Shown here one piece after another: positions 9,843 to 17,863 of a DNA stretch of 52,150 bases. Position numbers and translations under genes: made by a program. This stretch comes from CAZQEC01 sp964591565 (lineage in GTDB: Bacteria; Patescibacteriota; UBA1384; CAJBMM01): NCBI GenBank assembly GCA_964591565.1, contig CAZQEC010000001.1:1-52150 (forward strand), in the 5' to 3' direction. The notes beneath the pieces are model-generated. The model had not been told where the DNA came from and searched no databases. It worked only from the letters and a program-made list of their open reading frames with translations. How positions within the stretch are numbered: the first letter of the stretch is position 1; each line of letters opens with the position of its first letter.

Positions 9843-10161
9843 AGTCAAGTCGGGTGGAAAAGGTGCAGTCAAGGCAGGCGCAAAAGATGCAGTAAAGATT
9901 GTATCGCACCATGAACCCCCAGTTTATGTGAGCACTGGCAATAGAAAAATTCCAGCACCAAGGATATTAATTCCAACTACCTTACACAAACCTATTACTA
10001 AAGATTTTCGAGATCTTATTCCTTATAATTCTGATCTATCTAAAGAATTAAAATACCTTTTCAATAACGATAAAGAGGCGTGGGGAAAGCTTTATCGACC
10101 GCTTGCAGACCAAGTCTACAGTAAGAATTCCATAAAAGGTTTTCCAAAAGAATTTAAGTAA
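9579..10161 (+). pseudogene. Orphan RHS toxin-tip cassette without its own start
   Basis: The open frame runs from a stop at 9544-9546 to 10161 but has no plausible start at the point where homology to the main toxin begins (9579). It encodes PIQVGD through DPSGK, the shared linker, and then a different tip. The first ATG (9700, 153 residues) lies inside the linker and is probably not used. The new tip is short, beginning SHHEPPVY and rich in Leu/Lys near the end; it might be an HNH-like nuclease but I see no firm motif. RHS orphan cassettes are silent until recombined onto the main gene. An immunity candidate follows 14 nt downstream, as expected for a complete toxin-immunity cassette. Confidence 0.8.
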
Positions 10162-10175
10162 TTACGAGGATAAAT

Positions 10176-11072
10176 ATGAATGTAGAATATGAGTTTCGGC
10201 TTTTTCAAGATAAGTTCGGACCTTATAAAAAGCATTTTAGACATTTAGAGCACAAGTCGTCAAATGATATGGTATTTGTGATTAAAATATTAACTACTCA
10301 TTCTGATTTCAAACGGGTGCTCGATTTAGTGTCGCAAAATCAAAAAACATTTTCCGCTCCTTTGGCGACAAATGTATACACCGAAAAAGAACGATTATCA
10401 GCTGAAATATTACATCTAAATTTTATTTCTGGTACCTCAAGGGGTATGTCAGGCGATGAGTACGGTACAAAATACAAGATAATAGCACACTGCAATGATC
10501 TTGCTTTGAAAAAACAATCATCGCCGTTGCGCATTAACAAGCGCAATTTATCAGCAAAAGATATTCAAGAAACGTTTTCTTATGAAACAATTATTTCTGA
10601 TCGTTTTAAAACGATCTTAAAGGATAATAAAGTAACTGGGTATGAACTGGGCCAAATTTTTAATCCTACTAAGATAAAAGAAACTGCCGACGATGTAAAT
10701 TATGTCTCCGATGAACAGGTTAAGTTAGATGCGTGGTATCAACTAATACCGGTAGTAACATGCGGAAACGCGGTGTTACCGACTAAATACGGCATTCATT
10801 TCCACAATTTTTCAATTGAAGATCAAAACCGACATAACCCTTTGTACCAAAGAACTTGTGGTGAATATAGATTAACTACCGGCCCTGGTATTGGTTCGGC
10901 GTTTCACTTTAAAAGGCGTAATTGGCCAGGGACTGATATCGCGATGGCTTCTGAATTGCGAATAGCTGAATATTATTGTCCATTTATTATAATTACCCAA
11001 AAGCTCTATCGCATCATGAAAGAAAAAAGGGTGACAGGATTTAAAGCCGAACCGGCGTATTTTGTAGACTGA
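10176..11072 (+). CDS. Probable immunity protein of the orphan cassette (Imm11/DUF1629-like?)
   Basis: A 298-residue soluble protein 14 nt after the orphan tip. A central segment (ISDRFKTIL, then VTGYELGQIFNP) resembles the 'Ser-x-x-hydrophobic-x-x-hydrophobic ... G-x-E' element of DUF1629/Imm11-type immunity proteins, though that likeness is weak. The C-terminal part contains a cysteine, GPGIG and a string of aromatic residues. A start preceded by GAGGA (10165-10169) gives a good ribosome-binding site. The immunity role is inferred from its place directly after the displaced toxin tip. Confidence 0.6.
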   Translation: MNVEYEFRLFQDKFGPYKKHFRHLEHKSSNDMVFVIKILTTHSDFKRVLDLVSQNQKTFSAPLATNVYTEKERLSAEILHLNFISGTSRGMSGDEYGTKYKIIAHCNDLALKKQSSPLRINKRNLSAKDIQETFSYETIISDRFKTILKDNKVTGYELGQIFNPTKIKETADDVNYVSDEQVKLDAWYQLIPVVTCGNAVLPTKYGIHFHNFSIEDQNRHNPLYQRTCGEYRLTTGPGIGSAFHFKRRNWPGTDIAMASELRIAEYYCPFIIITQKLYRIMKEKRVTGFKAEPAYFVD

Positions 11073-11123
11073 CGATATTCGATATGGAACCAGGGTTAGT
11101 ATGCGTGTGCGTGGGGACGTGCG

Positions 11124-11205
11124 TGGGGACGGTTCTCAAAACGATCTTAATTTGCAAAAATAGCCATTACCAAAGTTGAAACCGCCCAGAAGAAGTTGCC
11201 AAAAA
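11124..11205 (+). repeat. Solo GGGGACGGTTCT repeat, extended copy
   Basis: Positions 11124-11160 match, with one base difference (TTAATT against TTATTT), the 38-bp terminal repeat of the transposon at 25226-25959. Beyond that about 45 nt more (from AGCCATT through GCCCAGAA) are shared with the copy at 15508 but not with the transposon interior. It is therefore probably an end of a related but different element. Confidence 0.75.
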
Positions 11206-11240
11206 GTTGACTGTTTAATAAAGTTTTTTGATAAGTAGTT

Positions 11241-11273
11241 CCAGTTGTCAACTGGATGCACCATATTTTATTA
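11241..11273 (+). promoter_or_regulatory. Palindrome overlapping a possible -35 box
   Basis: CCAGTTG-T-CAACTGG (11241-11255) is a perfect 7-bp-arm palindrome. It contains TTGTCA at 11245-11250, followed after 17 nt by TTATTA at 11268-11273, a plausible promoter for the gene at 11287. The same core occurs at 15443-15455 and, with the centre base changed, at 33159-33169. Confidence 0.45.
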
Positions 11274-11286
11274 AATTGAGTACCAA

Positions 11287-11823
11287 ATGGATTCTAATAA
11301 ATGGTGGAAAAAAATAGTTAAAATGAGACACAATCTTTCAAAAAGACAAATTTTTATAATTATTGTTGCTGGTTTGATTTTAGTTAGTGTTTTTGCTAGA
11401 GAATTAATATCACCACAGGTACCCTCAAATGAAGCACAGAATGTGCAAATTGTTTCTGATGGATCTAAACAGGAAATTTGTCTTAATAATGCGACAAAAG
11501 AAGCTCAAAAAAATATAGGGATCTTTTTGAATTCTATGGAGAAATTATCTTCTGATCTAAAAACACATGCTGTTAAAAAAGTATTTATAGATAAAGGTGA
11601 AAAAGAGCATATGTGGGTTAGTGTAACAAGTCATAAGGATGATAAATTTACTGGGGTTCTAGATAACGAACCAATCTGGGTAAAAAATATTCGTGTAGGC
11701 GATCCTGTAGTGGTAAATAAAGAAGATGTTGAAGACTGGTCCATTACTTCAGAAGCAAATGGCCAATTTAATTTTGAAGCAGGATCATATGCAAATAAGT
11801 GTTTTGAGGAAGCTGTTAATTAA
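11287..11823 (+). CDS. Membrane-anchored DUF2314-like protein
   Basis: A 178-residue protein with a basic N-terminus, one transmembrane segment (about residues 22-38, IFIIIVAGLILVSVFA) and an extracytoplasmic C-terminal domain. That domain carries HMWVSV, then TGVLDNEP, then VGDPVVVN, matching the DUF2314 pattern of the protein at 8232-8537. So the window holds one cytosolic and one exported version of the same small domain. No strong Shine-Dalgarno sequence is seen. It lies between copies of the GGGGACGGTTCT repeat, so it may have arrived with mobile DNA. Function unknown. Confidence 0.6.
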   Translation: MDSNKWWKKIVKMRHNLSKRQIFIIIVAGLILVSVFARELISPQVPSNEAQNVQIVSDGSKQEICLNNATKEAQKNIGIFLNSMEKLSSDLKTHAVKKVFIDKGEKEHMWVSVTSHKDDKFTGVLDNEPIWVKNIRVGDPVVVNKEDVEDWSITSEANGQFNFEAGSYANKCFEEAVN

Positions 11824-11838
11824 TAAGAGCTAATGTTT

Positions 11839-11874
11839 ATGGGGACGGTTCTGTTTATGGGGACGGTTCTCAAA
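11839..11874 (+). repeat. Two truncated GGGGACGGTTCT repeats in tandem
   Basis: ATGGGGACGGTTCT occurs at 11839-11852 and again, extended by CAAA, from 11857. Both are in the same orientation as the solo copies at 11124 and 15508. They look like nested or eroded element ends. Confidence 0.75.
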
Positions 11875-11985
11875 TGAGCACGGTTTTCGTAATTTCGCTA
11901 GAGTGCACACGTGGGTTGGTAAAAGTTATTTTGTGATAGTCGCAAAATTATGAACGCTGTATTCAAAAGTGAACAGCCCCCATAC

Positions 11986-12975
11986 TCACTCAAACTTAAA
12001 ATCAAATTTTGAATATAATTCAGTTGTCGGTAAGTTTAGCAACTCCTTTGCCTCTTTGTTCTTTTTAAGACTGCCCAAACCAATGGCAGCGGTTTTTAAG
12101 GATTTGTGATTTTTTAGACACAAAAAATCACTTGGTTTAATAATATTTCCGCTAGCCACAATTAAATCTTCAAGAGAGGTTGCTTTTAGTAATGGTGATA
12201 AATCAGACAAACCTTTTAGATTCTCAATATCAATTCTTTTTAAATCACGACACTTACTAAAATCAGGAAGTTCTTTTATGTTTTTTAAATCTTGAAGAAA
12301 CAAAAATTGAAGTTTTGGTAATTCAGAAACTGGAGATATATCTTCCAGTCCTCTAATCATCCATAATTCAAGATATTTTAAATTCTCAATTTTTGAAATA
12401 AGTGAAAGATTTTTAGTGCCGCCGAGCTTAATTGCAAGCCACCATAGTTTTTTCAAAGGCACAAGTATGGAAAGGTCTTTTAGAGTAATTGAACGCAATG
12501 ACAAGTGGTCAAGATTTGTGAGCGTTGAAATAATCTCAATATCTTTTTCATGCGCTTCAATATAAAGGTCTTTTAATTTATGAAATCGAGCAAGAAAATT
12601 TAGAGAAAAGGTTTTTCGTGTCTGACCGAATCCAAAAAACTCTAAATTTTCTGAGAGATATTCAACTCCATTTAAGCTATTGATTTCAAAAAGATCAACT
12701 TGAAAGTTTTTTATAAAAGAATAATTTTTTAAAAACTTTAAGTCAATTAGTTGACCTTTTCCGTAATGTCCATAGACTCGAAAAGGAATATCAGGATACT
12801 TTCCCATGAACGCTGACAACTTTTCATGGTCGGATTCAGTTAGTGGTGAAGAAAATTGAACTACCCGGCATTTTTCATCAAGAGGAGATAATTGTTCTTT
12901 TGTAATTGGTGATTTTATCTCCCTGATAAAAGGATACGCATTTATCGAGGGAGATTTTTTAAATAGGTTAAACAT
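11986..12975 (-). CDS. Leucine-rich-repeat protein, cytosolic
   Basis: A 329-residue protein without signal peptide. From about residue 80 to 290 it has roughly ten irregular leucine-rich repeats of 21-25 residues with the internalin-like form L..L.L......I..L..L; examples are ENLKYLELWMIRGLEDISPV and KCRDLKRIDIENLKGLSDL. Such proteins bind other proteins; near toxin loci some act as immunity factors, but that is inference. The gene is AT-rich and bounded by partial GGGGACGGTTCT repeats in opposite orientation (11839-11874 and 13033-13047), so it may be mobile cargo. A TAATAT box lies five bases before the ATG. Confidence 0.7.
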   Translation of the reverse strand: MFNLFKKSPSINAYPFIREIKSPITKEQLSPLDEKCRVVQFSSPLTESDHEKLSAFMGKYPDIPFRVYGHYGKGQLIDLKFLKNYSFIKNFQVDLFEINSLNGVEYLSENLEFFGFGQTRKTFSLNFLARFHKLKDLYIEAHEKDIEIISTLTNLDHLSLRSITLKDLSILVPLKKLWWLAIKLGGTKNLSLISKIENLKYLELWMIRGLEDISPVSELPKLQFLFLQDLKNIKELPDFSKCRDLKRIDIENLKGLSDLSPLLKATSLEDLIVASGNIIKPSDFLCLKNHKSLKTAAIGLGSLKKNKEAKELLNLPTTELYSKFDFKFE

Positions 12976-13032
12976 AAATTTATATTATTTTTTCTCCAAC
13001 GCTTAAACGCTTTTAAGTCTACTAAATTTAGA

Positions 13033-13047
13033 TCAAACCGTCCCCAT
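13033..13047 (-). repeat. Partial GGGGACGGTT repeat, inverted
   Basis: The reverse complement of this stretch begins ATGGGGACGGTTTGA, the outer end of the family repeat. Its orientation is opposite to the copies at 11839-11874, so the two bracket the leucine-rich-repeat gene. Confidence 0.6.
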
Positions 13048-13056
13048 ATTAATGAA

Positions 13057-13674
13057 TTATATCTTATTCGGCTTACAGAATTTATACGCTAGATAAATAC
13101 CGATCGAGTATATAAGAAGACCAATTGGAGATATCATACCTTTCCAAAATTCTGGCTCAAAATATGAGACAGCTACGGTTTGCCCAACGCTAAGTTCTGG
13201 AAACTCGCTTGGATTATTTTTAATATATTCGCTAATGAAATAATCAAAAATATACTTTTCTGTCACTATAATAGCGACTAACGCCAAAATGGCACTGATA
13301 ATTTGTAATTGATGTCCTCGTTTTTTTCCAGCACCCAAATACACACCAAAGCCAATTAGATAACCAAGACCTAGTGATACATAGCCAATTTCCATGCCCG
13401 AATTGATCGTAACAAAATACCATATAACACCGCCTATTATTCCACCGATAGCACCAACGATAATTGCAAGCAAGATATTTGCATTTTTCGTTTCATTCGC
13501 AAAAGATTTATTTGCTTCCTCTTTACAATCTGAGCACAAAAAGATATCCTCGCCCTTGTCATTTTGAAGCGTAGTGAATTGGTCGGTAACGCCGTTTTTA
13601 TGGCACATCGAACAATTGACTTTTACTCCGACTTTGGAACCAATAGTGATTTTTCCTTGTGTTATTTTTTTCAT
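13057..13674 (-). CDS. Zinc-ribbon membrane protein of unknown function
   Basis: A 205-residue protein. The N-terminal 50 residues hold two CxxC pairs (CSMCHKNG and CSDC), a zinc-ribbon arrangement facing the cytoplasm. Four or so hydrophobic segments follow (about 66-88, 96-113, 122-145 and 180-198). It starts four bases after the htpX stop on the same strand, so the two are an operon, and it may assist or be regulated by membrane-protein quality control. I do not recognise the family. Confidence 0.6.
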   Translation of the reverse strand: MKKITQGKITIGSKVGVKVNCSMCHKNGVTDQFTTLQNDKGEDIFLCSDCKEEANKSFANETKNANILLAIIVGAIGGIIGGVIWYFVTINSGMEIGYVSLGLGYLIGFGVYLGAGKKRGHQLQIISAILALVAIIVTEKYIFDYFISEYIKNNPSEFPELSVGQTVAVSYFEPEFWKGMISPIGLLIYSIGIYLAYKFCKPNKI

Positions 13675-13678
13675 ATTT

Positions 13679-14557
13679 TTATAAGTCCTCTAAAATTTTA
13701 ATTCGTTCATTGATTGGGGGGTGAGTAGAAAATAGTTTATCTATAAACGAGTCTGTAGAAAGTGATGAAAAATATAGGTGCGCGGTTGAGACACTAAAAT
13801 GTTTTGGCAATCTAATGTCCATGGATATTTTTCTCAATGCCGATGCAAGTGCTTTCGGTTTTTCAGTTAATTCAGCCGAACCCGCATCCGCTACGTATTC
13901 TCTTTTTCTAGATATTGCCATTTGAATGAAAAATGCCGAGAGTGGGGCGAAAATTGAAAGAATTGTGCCAATTATAGCTAAAGCCCCAGAGTTGTCATTT
14001 TCCTGCGCTTTGTTCACGAAGTTTGATGACCAGTAGAGATCGGCGGCTATACTAATAAAACCAACCAAAATACTCACAATCGCCATTGTTCGCATATCAT
14101 AATTTTTAATGTGAGATAATTCATGTGCAACAACAGCTTCTACTTCGTCCACGGTCATTTTTTGCAAGAGACCTTTTGTAACCGCAACCGCGCTGTGGTT
14201 ATAATTTCGTCCGGTAGCAAAGGCATTCATTACCTTGTCGTCGAGTAGATAAAGTTTTGGAAGTGGGATGTTTGATTTTGAGCAAAGACGCGAAACAATC
14301 TCATATAATTCAGGGGCCAGCGCTTTGCTTACGGGAGTAGCTTTCGCAATGCGGAGTACAATTTTATCGGAATAAAAGTACGCAATAAAATTGATAATTC
14401 CAGCTATAGCCAAGAAAGATCCTGTACCAGTTAATCCCCAGTTGAAATAATAGGATATTAAAGAGCCCAAAAGACCGATTATTGCGGTAAGTATCGCAAT
14501 CAAAACATATATTCTGAAGTTGTTATTTCTTATTTGGGAAGCGATGGAATTATTCAT
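13679..14557 (-). CDS. htpX: HtpX-family membrane zinc metalloprotease
   Basis: A 292-residue M48B protease that degrades misfolded membrane proteins from the cytoplasmic side. The N-terminus has two membrane segments (about 16-38 and 41-60); the active site HELSH is embedded in VVAHELSHIKNYDM; two further membrane segments follow; the third zinc ligand is the Glu in KREYVADAG. Length and order match HtpX. The ATG at 14557 lies six bases downstream of a TATACT box, suggesting a leaderless mRNA. The downstream zinc-ribbon gene is co-transcribed. The family call is firm. Confidence 0.92.
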   Translation of the reverse strand: MNNSIASQIRNNNFRIYVLIAILTAIIGLLGSLISYYFNWGLTGTGSFLAIAGIINFIAYFYSDKIVLRIAKATPVSKALAPELYEIVSRLCSKSNIPLPKLYLLDDKVMNAFATGRNYNHSAVAVTKGLLQKMTVDEVEAVVAHELSHIKNYDMRTMAIVSILVGFISIAADLYWSSNFVNKAQENDNSGALAIIGTILSIFAPLSAFFIQMAISRKREYVADAGSAELTEKPKALASALRKISMDIRLPKHFSVSTAHLYFSSLSTDSFIDKLFSTHPPINERIKILEDL

Positions 14558-14563
14558 ATTTAT

Positions 14564-14569
14564 AGTATA
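14564..14569 (-). promoter_or_regulatory. -10 box for leaderless htpX mRNA
   Basis: On the minus strand TATACT is followed by exactly six bases (ATAAAT) and the htpX ATG. The same TATACT-N6-ATG spacing precedes sppA. No Shine-Dalgarno sequence fits between, so the transcript probably starts at or near the ATG. Confidence 0.55.
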
Positions 14570-14628
14570 TATTATTTGATTAAATTGATTTGCGTTTTAT
14601 GTACAGCACGTAAATAAACCGCGTGGTA

Positions 14629-15372
14629 TTACGACGTTCTTCGACTATATTCGCAATTTCCTGATTGCACTTTAGTGAAAATCTTTTGAAGTTGATCATA
14701 ACTGAACTCGGCATTTCTTAGCAACTCCTCTGCTTGATCTAAATATGTTTTACCCAGTATGCCATTTCCTTCACTAAAGGCATTCTGAGCATTGATCAGG
14801 TTTATTGTAGCACTACCGCTTTGATCATCATATCGCTCAAATAACTCTTTACCACTGGCAAAAAGTGTAACACACCTATTAATTTTCGTAATTTCGGTTT
14901 GCTTGGCGTCAAGCTCACTTTTAATTTTATATAAATCATTCCGCTTAGCCTCGAGGTCTCGTTGCGTAGTAGCAAGAGTCGTTTTGACCTGATTTGCTTG
15001 CTGTTCCGCAGAGCTAACTCGTTTTCCTAGTTGCTGATTTTCCCCTTCTAGCTTCGTTTTGTCAGCATCTGCTTGAGCTTTCGCAGTTTCAAGTTGTTTT
15101 TTGCCTTCTTCGGTCTTACTTAAATTATCTTTGAGTGCATCGTATTCTTTCTTAGACTGTTCTAATTGGTAGTTTAGTTCATTTGTTATTGTTTGTTCAT
15201 TTTTCAACATGTTATTTTGGGCATACACGATGACGCCAAGAGTAATACTGGTAATAAGTAGTATTATGGTACCCGCAATGTACAATACAGGATGACGTTT
15301 GATCTCTTTCACAGTCGAAGTTGGTAAATCACTTTCAAGATTCTTTTCCATCGAATTTTTGTTTATAGCCAT
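14629..15372 (-). CDS. Membrane-anchored coiled-coil protein
   Basis: A 247-residue protein: a short cytoplasmic N-terminus, one transmembrane helix (about residues 32-52, VLYIAGTIILLITSITLGVI), a long coiled coil rich in Glu/Lys/Gln (about 60-160) and a helical C-terminal domain with two cysteines. I chose the ATG at 15372 because AAGGA lies 7 nt upstream; the farther ATG at 15426 overlaps the -10 box of a strong promoter and cannot be the start. Structural or scaffolding roles are possible; the family is not recognised. Confidence 0.65.
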   Translation of the reverse strand: MAINKNSMEKNLESDLPTSTVKEIKRHPVLYIAGTIILLITSITLGVIVYAQNNMLKNEQTITNELNYQLEQSKKEYDALKDNLSKTEEGKKQLETAKAQADADKTKLEGENQQLGKRVSSAEQQANQVKTTLATTQRDLEAKRNDLYKIKSELDAKQTEITKINRCVTLFASGKELFERYDDQSGSATINLINAQNAFSEGNGILGKTYLDQAEELLRNAEFSYDQLQKIFTKVQSGNCEYSRRTS

Positions 15373-15424
15373 TGTTTTCCTTACAATTAATAACTTATAA
15401 GACACAAATCTAATTTGACTGCTC

Positions 15425-15453
15425 ATTTTACCTTATTTAAATCCAGTTGTCAA
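15425..15453 (-). promoter_or_regulatory. Promoter of the coiled-coil gene
   Basis: On the minus strand TTGACA (15448-15453), a 17-nt spacer and TAAAAT (15425-15430) make a near-consensus sigma-70 promoter about 50 nt upstream of the chosen start. The -35 lies within the AGTTGTCAACT palindrome also seen at 11243 and 33159. Confidence 0.7.
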
Positions 15454-15507
15454 CTACGCGCGTAGCATTGTCATTTAAAGATCAAAAGTGCACAAATATG
15501 CACAAGC

Positions 15508-15590
15508 ATGGGGACGGTTCTCAAAACGATCTTAATTTGCAAAAACAGCCATTGCTAAAAGCGAATTCGCCCAGAAAAAATTGAAAAAGC
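15508..15590 (+). repeat. Solo GGGGACGGTTCT repeat, extended copy
   Basis: Positions 15508-15545 match the 38-bp transposon terminal repeat with one difference. The next 45 nt resemble the flank of the copy at 11124. Read on the minus strand both flanks encode a similar short tail (FFWA.S.L.MA.FAN then stop), which may be the end of a lost transposase. Confidence 0.7.
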
Positions 15591-15618
15591 ATGCAGGAAT
15601 TAAACATCAGCATTAATG

Positions 15619-16437
15619 TTATTTAATGCGGCAAACAGAATTTACCAACTCAACATCTTCTGTTTGTGGTCGCGGATCGGTTTGATTTTGTTGATTAAGT
15701 AAGTAATACATAATTGATGAAGTATTTAATGCGTGCTCTGAGCCAAAAGCGTGACCAATTTCGTGCATCAGTACTAATTTCAAATGATCCTTATCATTAA
15801 ACGTGAATATATCTATTCTTTTATCCACAGCATAGTATTCGCCTTGAGTTTCTTGTCGATCTTTTCTGTCTGCAATTGTTAGATTAATGTTGTCTGCACT
15901 GGTGTTTACGACATCAACTTTTTTATTTATTAAATCTAGTGCTTGATTAATACTCTTGCGTCTTTTTTCTAATGCATTTCTCCTTGAGTTAAGTGAATTT
16001 TCCTCTTCTTGCGTGCCGCCATGTGAGTTATAATAATCTACATCATTGTTATATTTTTTCAAATCAATATCGTAATTGGCACTTGCTCTTTCAAATTGTC
16101 CATTTTCTAACAATAAGTCAGAGTTAGCTAAATCTAGATTTTTTAAATCACTTTTTAGCTTATCTGTAGCTGCTTGTCTTTCGTCGTATACTAAATTTAT
16201 TTTTAACGGAGAACTTTCATCATATTGAAAAATTGTTTTATCAAACGCGACATTCCAACGATTGCCTGCATCAATAGTCGTGTTTTTGACGTCATCCGTG
16301 GAGATATTAAAACGGCTGTCGACTTGCCCAACGCTATATTTTATAGGGAGGTTACAGATGTTTTTTGGAAATAAAGGCCAAATAATTGCTAAAATGAACC
16401 CGATATATATAATTATATAAATTAATTTTTTGACTAT
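15619..16437 (-). CDS. Membrane-anchored metzincin-type metalloprotease, AUA start proposed
   Basis: The frame is open from the stop at 15619 back past 16440. It encodes an N-terminal membrane anchor (LIYIIIYIGFILAIIW), a lysine-rich helical region and a C-terminal protease domain with HEIGHAFGSEH, the HExxHxxGxxH metzincin signature, followed by a SIMYY Met-turn. No ATG, GTG or TTG precedes the anchor; the first TTG (16113) would delete it. AAAGGA lies nine bases before an ATA codon at 16437, giving 272 residues, so AUA initiation is the best fit. The gene is five bases downstream of the RDD gene and belongs to the sppA operon. A base error turning ATG into ATA is an alternative. Confidence 0.7.
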   Translation of the reverse strand: MVKKLIYIIIYIGFILAIIWPLFPKNICNLPIKYSVGQVDSRFNISTDDVKNTTIDAGNRWNVAFDKTIFQYDESSPLKINLVYDERQAATDKLKSDLKNLDLANSDLLLENGQFERASANYDIDLKKYNNDVDYYNSHGGTQEEENSLNSRRNALEKRRKSINQALDLINKKVDVVNTSADNINLTIADRKDRQETQGEYYAVDKRIDIFTFNDKDHLKLVLMHEIGHAFGSEHALNTSSIMYYLLNQQNQTDPRPQTEDVELVNSVCRIK

Positions 16438-16442
16438 GGGGT

Positions 16443-16856
16443 TTATTCCTTTATAACGACTGTGCTCGCGATTTTATCATGAAGTGCTTGTTTGCGAGTG
16501 TCCCACGACACCCACCAAAAACCAAGCCCCAAAGGCAGTGTAGAAAAGATTTTCCCAGCCATTTCGCGTACCATTATTGTAAACCAATCCACTGGTTGTC
16601 CATCACTCATCACTACGCGCAATCCAAGCGCCCGCTTACCAATTGTGGCTCCAAAACGCTTGGTCAAAACAATAAAGTACAGCCACAAAATACCAGCCGA
16701 AATGGCGCTATCAACACTACCAAAATTTGGAATGATATGGCGAGACACAAAGTGATCGTTTGGAATGAGCCAAAACACTAACGTTTCAATCGCCACCACG
16801 ACTATGATGTCAAGAATAAATGCCAGTAGACGTAAACCAAACGACGCGTAAATCAT
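16443..16856 (-). CDS. RDD-family small membrane protein
   Basis: A 137-residue protein with three hydrophobic segments and the RDD pattern: Arg and Asp near the first helix (LRLLAFILDIIVV), then TIGKRALGLRVV and DGQPVDW. RDD proteins are often membrane accessory or Na+(Li+)/H+ antiporter-like proteins; the substrate is unknown here. The start at 16856 overlaps the sppA stop by four bases (ATGA), which argues for coupled translation and rules out the longer start at 16871. Confidence 0.75.
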   Translation of the reverse strand: MIYASFGLRLLAFILDIIVVVAIETLVFWLIPNDHFVSRHIIPNFGSVDSAISAGILWLYFIVLTKRFGATIGKRALGLRVVMSDGQPVDWFTIMVREMAGKIFSTLPLGLGFWWVSWDTRKQALHDKIASTVVIKE

Positions 16857-17857
16857 AGCCCAGCATCCCAAAGATATAACATACCCTGCGGACGTGCTGG
16901 AGCCGAATTGGTCAATTTGCCCACAACTTGGGAAATAACAGCCGAGCCAGTGATAGAGCCAAGGTTACTCAAAAATGAGAGGGGGGAGTAGTATTCAACG
17001 ATTGTAAGATCAGTTATACCCGTAATTTGTTTGGCTACCTCCACGGCTTTATCAAAGTTGCCCAGCTCATCTATCAAATTTACCTCTTTGGCTTGGCGGC
17101 CGGAGTAAATTTTACCCTGTGCCAAATCGAGCACTTTGGCCTTATCCATTTTACGACCGTCGGCTACATAGGTTACAAAGTCGTCATAGTCTTCATCAAT
17201 TATTTTCTGCAAAATGTCACGCTCCTCATCGGTCATTGCCCTATTCGCACTGCCAATATCTTTGTACTTACCGGCTTTAAGCACAATTGGTTGATACCCA
17301 ATTTTTTTGTACAGTTCCTGTAAATTGGTTGTCTCAAAAATTACCCCAATTGATCCGGTCAAAGTAGAAGGATTGGCCACAATTTTGTCGGCTTGCGACG
17401 CGATATAGTAGCCCCCGCTAGCCGTTACCTCGCGCATTCGTACCACAATCTTTTTCTCGGACAATTTAAAGGTTTTGAGGCGTTCGGCTAGTACATTTGA
17501 AGCAGTGACGGTGCCACCGGGCGAGTTAATCTCTATAATTAATCCGACAACGGTCGGATCGTCCTCTGCCTGCTGGATTTGCTCTAATATGTGATCAACT
17601 GATACCATCGTGCTTGATAATAACGGGTTGCTTCCACCGTCGGTATCCGCGATTATGCCTTCGATTTTAAGCAGAACGACCTTTTTGTCACCACCACTTT
17701 CTAGAATGCGCTCAAGGGATTTTTGTGAATCGAGCACATTGGACAACACGGTGTCATTGCCAAATAGTTTGGTATCGCCACCAAGGCTAGATATGACAAT
17801 AATGGCAATGCCAGCAATAAACCAAGCCATTTTGCGTGTAATGTTTTTATTTACCAT
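16853..17857 (-). CDS. sppA: Signal peptide peptidase SppA
   Basis: A 334-residue serine protease of the S49 family that clears cleaved signal peptides from the membrane. One N-terminal membrane helix (about 10-27), then a crotonase-like fold with INSPGGTV, the catalytic Ser in TASGGYY and the catalytic Lys in KYKDIGS. The length equals the short, Gram-positive-like form. I chose the ATG at 17857 because it is six bases downstream of an extended -10 box; the ATG at 17875 lies upstream of that box. It heads the sppA-RDD-metzincin operon, a membrane-proteolysis unit. Confidence 0.92.
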   Translation of the reverse strand: MVNKNITRKMAWFIAGIAIIVISSLGGDTKLFGNDTVLSNVLDSQKSLERILESGGDKKVVLLKIEGIIADTDGGSNPLLSSTMVSVDHILEQIQQAEDDPTVVGLIIEINSPGGTVTASNVLAERLKTFKLSEKKIVVRMREVTASGGYYIASQADKIVANPSTLTGSIGVIFETTNLQELYKKIGYQPIVLKAGKYKDIGSANRAMTDEERDILQKIIDEDYDDFVTYVADGRKMDKAKVLDLAQGKIYSGRQAKEVNLIDELGNFDKAVEVAKQITGITDLTIVEYYSPLSFLSNLGSITGSAVISQVVGKLTNSAPARPQGMLYLWDAGL

Positions 17858-17863
17858 GCTATG

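Noticed and set aside
9700..10161. Independent 153-residue gene from the ATG at 9700
   Set aside because: The ATG lies in the middle of a linker shared with the main toxin, and homology extends 120 nt upstream in the same frame. It is better read as an orphan cassette.
15373..15426. N-terminal extension of the coiled-coil protein
   Set aside because: The upstream ATG overlaps the -10 box TAAAAT, while the ATG at 15372 has AAGGA at the right distance.
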